Shown: positions 34,744 to 42,456, counted from the stretch's first letter. The stretch: DNA of 52,199 bases from Frankia sp. AgB32 (GCF_023243045.1 NZ_JALKFX010000045.1:1-52199); one strand, 5' to 3'. Notes: generated from the sequence alone by a model not told the origin. A program made the numbers and translations.

Positions 34744-37273
34744 TGCCCCAGTCGTGGTCCCCGGCGGGGTCGTCGAAGATCTGCCGGGCCCTCCACACCG
34801 GGCCGTCGGTGTCCAGCAGCAGCATCGCCGGGCCCCGCGCGTCCGGCCCGGTGCCGATCGCGTCGTGCTCGGCGTAGTAGCCCGCCAGCGCGTCGCGCCA
34901 GCCCTGCGCGTCGAACACCGGCGCGTCGAACACCGGCGCGGCGGGCACACCCGCGGACCCGGCGGCGCCACTGCCGATGCCGGCGGGGTCGGCGTCGAGC
35001 TCGCCGAGCAGGTCGTAGCGGCGCAGCGCGGCGAGTTCCACCCGGCGGAACAGCGCGTTGCGCACCAGCACCCGAAACGCCCGCGGGTTGCGCGTGACCG
35101 CCGGCGGCCGCTCATCGACGCCCAGCGCCGGCGCCGCGGCGTCACCCTCGGCGTCGGGAGCGGAGAGCCGCTCCCACTCGTCGAGCAGGCTCGAGTCGGT
35201 CTGGCGGACCAGCTCCCCGAGCCATTCGGTGAGATCGACGATCTCCTCGGTGCGGGCGTCCTCCGGCACCGTGTGCCGCAACGCCTTGTACGCGTCGGCG
35301 AGATAGCGCAGCAGCAGCCCCTCCGAGCGGGCCAGCCCGTAGAACGACACGTACTCGGCGAACGTCATCGCCCGCTCGAACAGCTCCCGCGCCACCGACT
35401 TGGGCGCCAGCTCGTAGTCCCCGACCCACGGATGCCCACCCCGGTAGGTCGCGAACGCCGCGCCCAGCAGCTCGGCGAGGGGCTGCGGGTAGGTGACCTC
35501 CTCCAGCAGTTCCATCCGCCGGTCGTACTCGATGCCCTCCGCCTTCATCGCCGCCACGGCCTCCCCGCGGGCCTTGGAGAGCTGGGCGTGCAACACCTGA
35601 CGCGGATTGTCCAACGTCGACTCCAGCACCGAGAGCACATCCAGGGCGTAGCCGGGGGCCGCCGGGTCGAACAGCTCGAGCGCCGCCAACGCGAACGGCG
35701 ACAGCGGCTGGTTCAACGCGAAGTCGAGCTGCAGATCCACCGTCACCCGCACCGTGCGACCCAGCTCGTCGGGGGAGTCCAGCCGCTCCACCACCCCCGC
35801 CGCCAGCAGCGCCCGGTAGATCGCGATCGCCCGGCTGATCAGCCGGCGCTGGGTGGCGGCGTCGGAATGGTTGTCGGTCAGCAGATGGCGCATCGACGCG
35901 AACGCGTCCCCCGGACGGTTCACCACGTTCAGCAGCATTGCGTGCGACACGGTGAACTGGCTGGTCAACGGCTCCGGATCGGCGCCGACGAGCCGGTCGA
36001 ACGTCGGCTCGCCATAGCCGACGGTGCCCTCCGGGGGCTTCTTGCGCACCACCTTGCGCCGCTTCTTCGGATCGTCCCCGGCCTTCGCCAACGCCTTGAG
36101 GTTGTCGACGACATGCTCCGGGGCCTGCACGACCACGTTGCCGACCGTGTCATAACCCGCGCGTCCCGCCCGCCCGGCGATCTGGTGGAACTCCCGCGCC
36201 GTCAGCAGTCGCACCCGCGTGCCGTCGTACTTCGACAACGCCGTGAACACCACCGTGCGGATCGGCACGTTGATGCCCACCCCGAGGGTGTCCGTCCCGC
36301 AGATCACCTTCAGCAGCCCCGCCTGGGCGAGCTGCTCCACCAGCCGCCGGTACTTCGGCAGCATCCCCGCGTGATGCACCCCGATGCCGTGGCGCACCAG
36401 CCGCGAGAGCACCTTCCCGAACCCCGCGGTGAACCGGAACCCGCCGATCGCCGCCGCGATCGCGTCCTTCTCCCCCCGCGAGGACACGTTCACGCTCATC
36501 AACGCCTGCGCCCGCTCCAACGCCTGCGCCTGGGTGAAGTGCACGACATACACCGGGGCCTGCCGGGTCTCCAGCAGCTCGGCGATCGTCTCGTGCAACG
36601 GGGTGGTGACGAACCGGTAGAACAACGGCACCGGGCGCTGCGCGGAACTCACCACCGCGGTGGGCCGTCCCGTGCGCCGGGTCAGGTCCGCCTCGAACCG
36701 CGACACGTCGCCGAGCGTCGCCGACATCAGCACGAACTGGGTGCGTGGCAGCTCCAGCAGCGGCACCTGCCACGCCCAGCCCCGGTCCGGGTCGGCGTAG
36801 TAGTGGAACTCGTCCATCACGACCTGGCCGACATCGGCCTCGGTCCCGTCGCGCAGCGCGATGTTCGCCAGCACCTCCGCGGTGCAGCAGATGATCGGCG
36901 CCGACTCGTTGACCGAGGCGTCCCCGGTGAGCATCCCGACCTTCGACGCCCCGAACGTCGCGCACAACGCGAAGAACTTCTCGCTGACCAGCGCCTTGAT
37001 CGGCGCCGTGTAGAACGTGCGCCGCCCGGCCGCCAGCGCCGCGAAGTGCGCGCCCACCGCGACCAGGCTCTTGCCCGACCCGGTCGGCGTCGCGAGGATC
37101 ACGTTCGACCCGGACACGATCTCGATGAGCGCCTCGGACTGCGCCGGGTACAACTCCAGGCCCTGTTCACCGGCCCAGGTGGTGAAGGCGTCGTAGAGGG
37201 CGTCGGGATCGGGCTCGGCGGCGCCGCCGGAGGCCGAGACGGCCGCGGCGGGAAGGTGGTCGGTGAGTGTCAT
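34664..37273 (-). CDS. DEAD/DEAH-box (Ski2-like) RNA/DNA helicase with DUF3516
   Basis: 869 residues. A Q-like YPAQSEAL precedes Walker A ATPTGSGKS (61-69). Then APIKALVSEKF (Ia), TAEVLAN (Ib), motif II DEFH (154-157), SATLGD (III), VHHAGMLPKYRRLVEQLAQAGLLKVICGTDTLGVGINVP (IV/V) and QIAGRAGRAGYD (VI). The second half is the actinobacterial DUF3516 region (SFTVSHAMLLNV-like FTVSHAMLLNVVNRPGD, YPQPLAELL, YVSFYGLARSEGLLLRYLADAYKALRHTVPEDARTEEI). The role is inferred to be RNA or DNA unwinding in decay or repair. ATG 37273 (MTLTDHLPAA) precedes the conserved start. The 3' end overlaps GGDEF copy 2 by 80 bases and is partly duplicated at 31734. Confidence 0.92.
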   Translation of the reverse strand: MTLTDHLPAAAVSASGGAAEPDPDALYDAFTTWAGEQGLELYPAQSEALIEIVSGSNVILATPTGSGKSLVAVGAHFAALAAGRRTFYTAPIKALVSEKFFALCATFGASKVGMLTGDASVNESAPIICCTAEVLANIALRDGTEADVGQVVMDEFHYYADPDRGWAWQVPLLELPRTQFVLMSATLGDVSRFEADLTRRTGRPTAVVSSAQRPVPLFYRFVTTPLHETIAELLETRQAPVYVVHFTQAQALERAQALMSVNVSSRGEKDAIAAAIGGFRFTAGFGKVLSRLVRHGIGVHHAGMLPKYRRLVEQLAQAGLLKVICGTDTLGVGINVPIRTVVFTALSKYDGTRVRLLTAREFHQIAGRAGRAGYDTVGNVVVQAPEHVVDNLKALAKAGDDPKKRRKVVRKKPPEGTVGYGEPTFDRLVGADPEPLTSQFTVSHAMLLNVVNRPGDAFASMRHLLTDNHSDAATQRRLISRAIAIYRALLAAGVVERLDSPDELGRTVRVTVDLQLDFALNQPLSPFALAALELFDPAAPGYALDVLSVLESTLDNPRQVLHAQLSKARGEAVAAMKAEGIEYDRRMELLEEVTYPQPLAELLGAAFATYRGGHPWVGDYELAPKSVARELFERAMTFAEYVSFYGLARSEGLLLRYLADAYKALRHTVPEDARTEEIVDLTEWLGELVRQTDSSLLDEWERLSAPDAEGDAAAPALGVDERPPAVTRNPRAFRVLVRNALFRRVELAALRRYDLLGELDADPAGIGSGAAGSAGVPAAPVFDAPVFDAQGWRDALAGYYAEHDAIGTGPDARGPAMLLLDTDGPVWRARQIFDDPAGDHDWGISAEIDLAASDEAGIAVVRVAAVDRL

Positions 37274-37337
37274 GGTAGGTCGATCGTGCCTGACCGCGGC
37301 CGCGGACCGCCCGGCGGGCGCCGTCAGGGTGGGGGAG

Positions 37338-37355
37338 CGGCGGGTGTACCCGCCG
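37338..37355. repeat. Inverted repeat between zinc-protein gene and helicase gene
   Basis: CGGCGGGT (37338-37345) pairs with ACCCGCCG (37348-37355) with only two bases between, in the 106-base gap of this minus-strand pair. Either an operator for the helicase or an attenuating stem. Confidence 0.4.
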
Positions 37356-37379
37356 TCACGGCCGGGGCGCCGCGACCGG

Positions 37380-37829
37380 TCAGCCCGCCATCCGGGGCGG
37401 CGCGGGAGCCGCCGCCCCCGGCGCGTTCGCGCCGTCCCCGCGGGTGAGGTGCGCGGCGCGTGATCCGCTCCCGCGCCGCGCGGACCGCCGGCCCTCCCGC
37501 GCCGCCGCGCCGCCCGCCGGCGGCGCACTCGGCACCGACGCGCTCGGCGCGGGGTCCGCGGGCGGCGGGTCAGCCGGGCCGCGGTGCAGGATGCGACCCG
37601 GGGGCTGCTCGGTGCCGTGCAGCCAGTACCCGCGGTCCTCGCGCAGCCCCACCCGCGGCGGCGGCTGGCAGGCCCCGTCGACCCGATGAGCATCGAAACC
37701 GCTGGTCACCCCGGCGAACGTCGCGTGACACGTCGGGCAGTGCGCCGCGGTCAGCGCCGTCCAACGGGCGTCACAGCCGCCGCAGCTCAGCAGGATGGGA
37801 CGCTCGTACTCAATGTCCCGTCCGGCCAT
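37380..37829 (-). CDS. FDXHR-type putative zinc-binding protein
   Basis: 149 residues. The N-terminal 70 hold two Cys pairs (CGGCDARWTALTAAHCPTCHATF) and then SGFDAHRVDGACQPP, the FDxHR signature of a small putative zinc-binding family common in actinobacteria and their phages; RVGLREDRGYWLHG continues the family pattern. The rest is a disordered Pro/Ala/Arg tail. The function is unknown; nucleic-acid binding is plausible from the zinc ribbon. GGGGGAAGGG lies about seven bases before ATG 37829. It is upstream of the helicase on the same strand (106-base gap), so the two may form an operon. Confidence 0.78.
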   Translation of the reverse strand: MAGRDIEYERPILLSCGGCDARWTALTAAHCPTCHATFAGVTSGFDAHRVDGACQPPPRVGLREDRGYWLHGTEQPPGRILHRGPADPPPADPAPSASVPSAPPAGGAAAREGRRSARRGSGSRAAHLTRGDGANAPGAAAPAPPRMAG

Positions 37830-38254
37830 GAATCCGCCCTTCCCCCGATGCGATATCCCCCGTCGACCGGGATTGTCACCGCTTCACGTTTCGAACGCGG
37901 GCATTTCCGCTTTCCCACACTGTGCCGCGTCGCGACCGGCCGGAAACGGGAACCGACCCACCGCCCATACCCCCCGGACCCGCTCCGCGCACGGACGGTC
38001 TCCCGGGCCGCCTCGACGCTCCGGCGCCCCGAAACCGAGCCACCCGCCCACCATCCAAGATAATCAACGCTGTTGACGTCTCGGTGCCGCGCTTCGATCA
38101 AGAAACTGACGTGCAAACTACACCAGAGGGAGCCGTACCCATTCGTCGATCATCGGCGGTCTGGTGCGGGCACCCGGTTCGCGTCGGGTGTGGGGGAGTG
38201 GGCCGCCTGGTGGGGGAACGGGAACCTGTCGGACCCGACCGGGAGAATCAGGTC
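37830..38254. other. Intergenic region with interspersed repeat copy B
   Basis: No gene is supported. It serves as the divergent leader of the zinc-protein and polymerase genes and contains repeat copy B at 38055-38080. A GGGAG ribosome site for the polymerase gene lies at 38241-38245. Confidence 0.5.
38055..38080 (+). repeat. Interspersed repeat, copy B
   Basis: Identical to copy A over CCAAGATAATCAACGCTG and on to GTTGACGTC (26 bases). About 175 bases before the polymerase start. The following 20 or so bases (GCGCTTCGATCAAG) loosely match those after copy C (AGCACTTTGATCTT). Confidence 0.92.
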
Positions 38255-40198
38255 ATGACAGCGGCGACGGCGGGCCGGCAGCCCGCGACGACCGGTGATC
38301 CGCTGGCCGCGCTGTGGGCGGCTGGGCCGGCCAGCCGGGAGCCGCTGGCCCTGGTGTCGGTGCCCGGCGTCGGCTTCGCCCTGGCCTGGCCGGAGGTCGC
38401 CGCAGAGGGCTCGCCGGCGCGGGTGCTCGTGGTCGCCGCGGCGCCGCCGGAGCAGGCTGCGGCGCTGCTGGCGACGATCGAGCGTCGTCTGCGTCCTCGC
38501 TGGGTGTGGTGGTCGGCGCGCCCCGCGGCTGCGGCGGCGCTGCGCGCCCGGGTGCGACTCGCGGCCTGCTGGGACCTCGCCGCCGTACACCGCCTGCTGC
38601 ACGGCGGGCGCCGGGGTGACGCCGGCGCCGTGTGGGCCGCCGTCGCCGGCCTGCCCGCGCCGCCGCCGCCCCGCTCCCGTCCCGCCGCCGCGGCGTCCGC
38701 CGGTCAGCTCGACCTGTGGGACGCGGCGGACGAACCGGACGCGTCCGCCGACCAGCCGGCGCCCGGCCCCGGCGCACTCGCCGACCGGAGCGGGCCGCTG
38801 CGCGGCGACGGCCAGCTCGACACCGACTGGCCGGCGCGGGCCGGCACCGCCGCCGAGCTGCTGCGCCGCGCCGGCGAGGTGGCGTCGCTCGCCCTGCGCG
38901 CCCACGCCCACCAGCGGGACGCGCTGCGGCGCCTGCCCGACCCCCGCCCCGAGCCGGGGCGCACCGCGCTGGCGGTCCTCACCGGCCGGGCGGAATCCGC
39001 CGCCGAGCTGCTCGCCCTCGAACTCGAACGCGACGGTCTGCCGCTGGCCCGCCACGACGCCGAGCAGCTCCTGGCGGACCTCATCGGCCCACCGCCGCGC
39101 ACCCCCACCGACGAGCTCGCCGCCCGCCAGCGCCGCGACGCCGCGGTCCTCGCCCACCTGCGCGAACCGGTCGACCTGCGCCACCCCGCCGCCGTGCGCG
39201 CCGGGCTGCGCGCCGTCGGCATCGACGTGCCCGACACCCGCTCCGGCCGGCTCGAACCGCTGCGCGGTACCCATCCCGTCGTCGGCGCGCTGCTGACCTG
39301 GCGGCGCGCCGAGCGGATCGCCACCACCTACGGCTACCGCTGGCTGGACACCCACGTCGGCACGGACGGTCGCCTGCGCGGCACCTGGCATGCCAGCGAC
39401 GGCGGCGCCGGTCGCATGACGGCCCAGGCGGGTCTGCACAACCTGCCCGCCGACCTGCGTCGGGCGGTCGCCGCCGAACCCGGCCGGGTGTTCGTCCGCG
39501 CCGCCCTGGGGCAGATCGAACCGCGGGTCCTCGCCGTCGTCTCCGGCGATGGGGCCCTCGCCCACGCCACCCAGGCCGACGACATGTACGCCCCCGTGGC
39601 CGCGCAGCTGCACCTCGGCCGCCCCGACGCGAAGGTCGCGGTGCTCGCCGCCATGTACGGCCAGACCTCCGGTGCCGCCGGGGAGGCGCTGCGCCGGATG
39701 CGTCGTGCCTACCCGGCCGCCCTGGCGTTCCTCGACAACGCCGACGCCGCCGGGCGAGCCGGGCAGGACCTGCGCACCTTCGGCGGCCGCCTGATCCGCC
39801 TCGCCCCGGCATCGCCACCGTCCGCCCGGACCGTGGCGCCGCCCCCGCGCGGCCTGACCGACCCCCGGCCCGCCGGCGACGCCGAACCGGAAAGCGACGC
39901 CGCCCGCCTGGCCCGCGGGCGCTTCGCCCGCAACGCCGTCGTGCAGGGTCCCGCCGCCGAGCTGTTCAAGTCCTGGGCCGCCACGGTACGTGCGGCATTG
40001 CCCACCCTCGACGGCGAGATCGTGCTGTGCCTGCACGACGAACTGCTCCTCCAGGTCCCCGAGGCCAACGCCGAGCAGGCCGTCGACCTGGCGCACCGCA
40101 CCCTCGCGGGCACCGCGGCGTACTGGAGCTCCGGCAGCAACGTGCGGATCCTCGCCGACGTGGCGATCCTGCGCCGCTGGTCCGAAGCCCACGACTGA
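38255..40198 (+). CDS. PolA-family bifunctional 3'-5' exonuclease/DNA polymerase-like protein, motif A Asp replaced
   Basis: 647 residues, the length of the actinobacterial 'bifunctional 3'-5' exonuclease/DNA polymerase' group. The N-terminal degenerate exonuclease region has AACWDLAAVHRLLHGG. The polymerase domain has RMTAQAGLHNLPADLR, motif A VRAALGQIEPRVLAVVSGD, motif B AKVAVLAAMYGQTSG and motif C CLHDELLLQVPE (H594-D595-E596). Relatives have ADLGQIEPR at motif A; here residue 417 is Ala (codon GCC, 39503-39505) in place of the metal-binding Asp. Polymerase activity is therefore doubtful unless this base is an error. GGGAG is nine bases before ATG 38255. Repeat copies B and C flank the gene. 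Confidence 0.85.
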   Translation: MTAATAGRQPATTGDPLAALWAAGPASREPLALVSVPGVGFALAWPEVAAEGSPARVLVVAAAPPEQAAALLATIERRLRPRWVWWSARPAAAAALRARVRLAACWDLAAVHRLLHGGRRGDAGAVWAAVAGLPAPPPPRSRPAAAASAGQLDLWDAADEPDASADQPAPGPGALADRSGPLRGDGQLDTDWPARAGTAAELLRRAGEVASLALRAHAHQRDALRRLPDPRPEPGRTALAVLTGRAESAAELLALELERDGLPLARHDAEQLLADLIGPPPRTPTDELAARQRRDAAVLAHLREPVDLRHPAAVRAGLRAVGIDVPDTRSGRLEPLRGTHPVVGALLTWRRAERIATTYGYRWLDTHVGTDGRLRGTWHASDGGAGRMTAQAGLHNLPADLRRAVAAEPGRVFVRAALGQIEPRVLAVVSGDGALAHATQADDMYAPVAAQLHLGRPDAKVAVLAAMYGQTSGAAGEALRRMRRAYPAALAFLDNADAAGRAGQDLRTFGGRLIRLAPASPPSARTVAPPPRGLTDPRPAGDAEPESDAARLARGRFARNAVVQGPAAELFKSWAATVRAALPTLDGEIVLCLHDELLLQVPEANAEQAVDLAHRTLAGTAAYWSSGSNVRILADVAILRRWSEAHD

Positions 40199-40210
40199 AC
40201 CGTCCCCCAC

Positions 40211-40236
40211 ACAAGATAATCAACACTGTTGACGCC
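40211..40236 (+). repeat. Interspersed repeat, copy C
   Basis: Matches copies A and B at 23 of the 26 bases as aligned by eye (CAAGATAATCAAC shared; CAC for CGC in the loop; GACGCC for GACGTC). Starts 13 bases after the polymerase stop codon. Confidence 0.9.
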
Positions 40237-40315
40237 ACCGCACAGCACTTTGATCTTCAATCACCAACAACACCACACCTGCCGCGGCAGCGCCCGACCT
40301 TGATCGTCTCGTTGA

Positions 40316-40341
40316 GTGGCGGGGGAGTCGCTCCCCGCCAC
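40316..40341 (+). terminator. Strong hairpin after the polymerase gene
   Basis: GTGGCGGGG-G-AG (40316-40327) pairs with CTCCCCGCCAC (40331-40341) around TCG, with one bulged G. No U tract. The first strong structure downstream of the polymerase gene. Confidence 0.5.
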
Positions 40342-40419
40342 GTCCAGAGCCCACCGATGCGAGCACACGGAAGATCAAAAACGGCACCTGGCCGGGCTGG
40401 AGTGCGTTCGGATCCCTGT

Positions 40420-40464
40420 CCGCGTGCGCTGCCTGTCGGCATCGTGGCCAGGCAGCGCACGCGG
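40420..40464. repeat. 16-bp perfect inverted repeat next to dif
   Basis: CCGCGTGCGCTGCCTG (40420-40435) pairs perfectly with 40449-40464 around a 13-base loop. It ends 67 bases before the dif site. Not near a gene end. Confidence 0.8.
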
Positions 40465-40531
40465 TGCCGCGGTGCCGCCGGCAAGCTGATCGGCTCGGCT
40501 CCACGCTTCGTCGATCCCGCCCTGGACGTCT

Positions 40532-40559
40532 ACTTGACATAATGTGCATTATCGGCGCG
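40532..40559 (-). other. dif: Chromosome dimer resolution site dif (XerC/XerD target)
   Basis: On the minus strand the 28 bases read XerC arm CGCGCCGATAA, centre TGCACA, XerD arm TTATGTCAAGT. As I recall it, the published actinobacterial dif consensus is SRCCGATAATVNACATTAT followed by GTCAAGT; this site fits every position of that and differs only at the two outermost 5' bases. The XerD arm matches E. coli dif (TTATGTTAAAT) at 9 of 11. It lies where the + strand switches from C-rich to G-rich, as expected of the terminus. Confidence 0.93.
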
Positions 40560-40866
40560 TTGGGGGGTGTGGGGGTGTGGGTGGGTTTGTGATTGGTCCG
40601 GGTTCCGATGTGAGGGGCTCGCTGCTGGTGTTGCGGGTTGTCTGGTCAGAGTCTGATCGGGCTGTGGGCGGCGTCCGCCGTGGCGGCGCGCGCTCACCTC
40701 CGCTGGGTGGCGGGGTCCGCGGGTTTGTCGGGTGGTGTGGGGGTGCCGGTACCGCATGGTGGTGTTGGCGACGGTGTTGTCTCGGCGGGCGCCGTGGGTT
40801 CGCAGTTCTGGTGGGCGTCGAAGCTGTTTTTCTGTGGATGTCTCTGGTGGCGCGGTGGTGTGCTTC

Positions 40867-40895
40867 GGGCGGGGTGGTCTCCCCCGCCCTTTTTT
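40867..40895 (+). terminator. Canonical intrinsic terminator with U6 tract
   Basis: GGGCGGGG (40867-40874) pairs with CCCCGCCC (40882-40889), then TTTTTT (40890-40895). It is oriented for rightward transcription, yet no rightward gene is evident between dif and this point. Such U-tract terminators are uncommon in this window. Confidence 0.7.
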
Positions 40896-40953
40896 CTGAT
40901 CTTGGCGGGTGGCGCCTGGTGGGGCGCCGCGGGGTGGGCCGGGTGGGGTGTGG

Positions 40954-41445
40954 TCAGGGGGTGTGGTGTGGGGGTGGGCCGGCGAGGGGTTGGTCGGCGG
41001 CGGGGCTGGTGCAGCCGGGTTCCCAGGGCAGGTGGCCGGCGGGGTCGCTCCAGATGAGCTGGTAGGCGGGGACGGGTGGGCCGTCGGGGTGCTGGTGGAT
41101 GGCGTTGGCGTGCGGGAGCAGGTCGTCGGAGGCGGCGGCGTCGAGGGTGAGCAGGTGATGGCGGCGGGGTGGGGTGAGGTCGGTGAGGGTGGTGTGGGCG
41201 GGTGGGTGGTTGCCGGCGTGGATGCGGGTGGCGAGGAGGTTGAGGTGGTGGGCGGCGGTGTCGGGTGGCAGGCCGGTGATGAGGAGTTCGGGGTGGTGGA
41301 GGGTGGTGAGGCCGATGGTGTAGGCGTAGTCGGGGTCGCTGGTGGTGGGGTCGGCGAGGACGGCCTGGATGGCCCAGCCGTGGCGGCGGATGGTGGCGCG
41401 GATCCAGGCGGCGTGCTGCTGGTCGAACTGGAGTTCGATGTTCAT
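40954..41445 (-). CDS. DUF4262 protein
   Basis: 163 residues. Conserved DUF4262 features: RRHGWAIQAVLADP, DYAYTIGLTTLHHPELLITGLPPDTAAHHLNLLATRI near the N-terminus, and YQLIWSDPAGHLPWEPGC at the end. The family is widespread in actinobacteria and its function is unknown. The tail is Pro/His-rich. GGGGGAG lies about seven bases before ATG 41445. It is the last of three minus-strand genes with gaps of about 90 bases (small membrane protein, msrB, this), so a loose operon is possible. First gene right of dif. Confidence 0.88.
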   Translation of the reverse strand: MNIELQFDQQHAAWIRATIRRHGWAIQAVLADPTTSDPDYAYTIGLTTLHHPELLITGLPPDTAAHHLNLLATRIHAGNHPPAHTTLTDLTPPRRHHLLTLDAAASDDLLPHANAIHQHPDGPPVPAYQLIWSDPAGHLPWEPGCTSPAADQPLAGPPPHHTP

Positions 41446-41535
41446 GGCGTGGCTCCCCCGGGTCGGTGGTGGGATGCGGGGGAGGTTAGGCGTGGGGTCT
41501 GACAGTTTTCGGGTTGGTGCTGGTGGTGGGGGGTG

Positions 41536-41949
41536 TCAGGGGGTGTCGAGGTGGAGGGCGAGGCTGTTCATGCAGTAGCGCTCGCCGGTGGGGCCGGGGC
41601 CGTCGGGGAAGACGTGGCCGAGGTGGCTGCCGCAGCGGGCGCAGCGGACTTCGGTGCGGGTCATGCCGTGGGAGTGGTCGTCGACGAGTTCGACGGCGGC
41701 GGTGTTCGTGGGTTCGGTGAAGCTGGGCCAGCCGGAGCCGGAGTCGTATTTCGTGTCGGAGGTGAACAGGGCGGCGTTGCAGGCGCCGCAGCGGTAGGTG
41801 CCGGGTTCCTTGCTGTAGGTGTAGGCGCCGCTGAAGGCGCGTTCGGTGGCTGCCTGGCGGAGGATGGCGTAGCGCTCGGGGCCGAGTTCGGCGCGCCATT
41901 CCTCATCGGTTTTGGTGATCTTGTTGGTGGCGGGGTCGGTGGGGGTCAT
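41536..41949 (-). CDS. msrB: Peptide-methionine (R)-S-oxide reductase MsrB
   Basis: 137 residues. It reduces the R-sulfoxide of methionine in oxidised proteins in the cytosol. Seen are [25 protein letters not shown], the zinc pair CGAC and the second pair [16 protein letters not shown], and the catalytic [11 protein letters not shown] with the active-site Cys. The length and order are complete for the family. A likely AAAGGA ribosome site is about ten bases before ATG 41949. It sits near rbpA, whose promoter looks SigR-dependent, which fits an oxidative-stress neighbourhood, but I saw no SigR site directly upstream of msrB. Confidence 0.97.
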   Translation of the reverse strand: MTPTDPATNKITKTDEEWRAELGPERYAILRQAATERAFSGAYTYSKEPGTYRCGACNAALFTSDTKYDSGSGWPSFTEPTNTAAVELVDDHSHGMTRTEVRCARCGSHLGHVFPDGPGPTGERYCMNSLALHLDTP

Positions 41950-42036
41950 GGGCTGGTGGTCCTTTCTGGTGGGTTCGCTCCCCCGGTGTCCGGGTGGGCG
42001 GTGTCGGGCGGGTGGGTGGTGGGGTGGGGTGGGGTG

Positions 42037-42456
42037 CTACTTCCCCGTGGTGTCAGGTGGGGTGGTGCGGCGCAGGGTGAGGGGTGCGGCGGCGGTCATG
42101 GCGGTGCCGAGGGCGGGTGGGAGGTGGCCGCGGGCGGTGGCGGTGGCGAAGACGGAAACGTCGCCGGCGTCGGCGAGCATTCCGGCGGTCAGCCAGGTGT
42201 GGGGGTCGTGGTGGGTGGCGAGTGCGGTGAGCAGGCCGGCGCCGAGGGCGAGGTCGCGGATGGCGGCGAGGCGGGCGGTCCAGGCTAGGCGGGTGGCGGT
42301 GGTGCGGTCGGTGCCGGCCAGGCGCAGGGTGTCGGTGGCGTGGGTGAGGATGAGGGCGCCGACGGCGCATCGGGCGATACCGAGGGTGAGGGTGGGCAGG
42401 GTGCGGATGGGGCGGGTGGGGGGTTTCGTGGTGGGGTGCTGGCGCGCTGCGTTCAT
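42037..42456 (-). CDS. Small membrane protein of unknown function
   Basis: 139 residues with about four hydrophobic segments: TLPTLTLGIARCAVGALILTHATDTLRLAG, TARLAAIRDLALGAGLLTALATH, TWLTAGMLADAGDVSVFATATARG and ALGTAMTAAAPLTL. The charged loops resemble DUF4267-like proteins, but I cannot assign a family firmly. ATG 42456 begins just before the first helix; AAGGA is about 15 bases upstream, which is long. Divergent from rbpA with 96 bases between. A longer frame upstream would cross the rbpA gene and is not credible. Confidence 0.65.
   Translation of the reverse strand: MNAARQHPTTKPPTRPIRTLPTLTLGIARCAVGALILTHATDTLRLAGTDRTTATRLAWTARLAAIRDLALGAGLLTALATHHDPHTWLTAGMLADAGDVSVFATATARGHLPPALGTAMTAAAPLTLRRTTPPDTTGK

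Larger units (their letters stand above)
31951..34875. repeat. Tandem duplication, copy 2
   Basis: It starts at the devR 5' remnant, contains GGDEF copy 2 and ends inside the intact helicase gene, at the point (about 34875) corresponding to the junction in copy 1. The copies have diverged by substitutions and small indels, so the event is not recent. Confidence 0.85.
40199..40953. other. Replication-terminus intergenic region
   Basis: 755 bases without a convincing protein gene. In order it holds repeat copy C, a hairpin (40316-40341), a 16-bp inverted repeat (40420-40464), the dif site (40532-40559) and an intrinsic terminator (40867-40895). From about 40555 the + strand becomes G- and T-rich. 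Confidence 0.7.

Noticed and set aside
38055-40236. Transposon carrying the polymerase gene
   Set aside because: The flanking repeats are direct, no transposase or integrase is present, and no target-site duplication is visible; kept only as an open question.
40500-40600. Replication origin at the skew switch
   Set aside because: The C-to-G skew direction would suit an origin, but there is no dnaA/dnaN/rpmH neighbourhood, no cluster of DnaA boxes seen, and the dif match is near perfect.
40638-41057. Plus-strand frame right of dif as a protein gene
   Set aside because: Trp/Gly-rich, no ribosome site, overlaps the DUF4262 gene, and a terminator stem lies within it.
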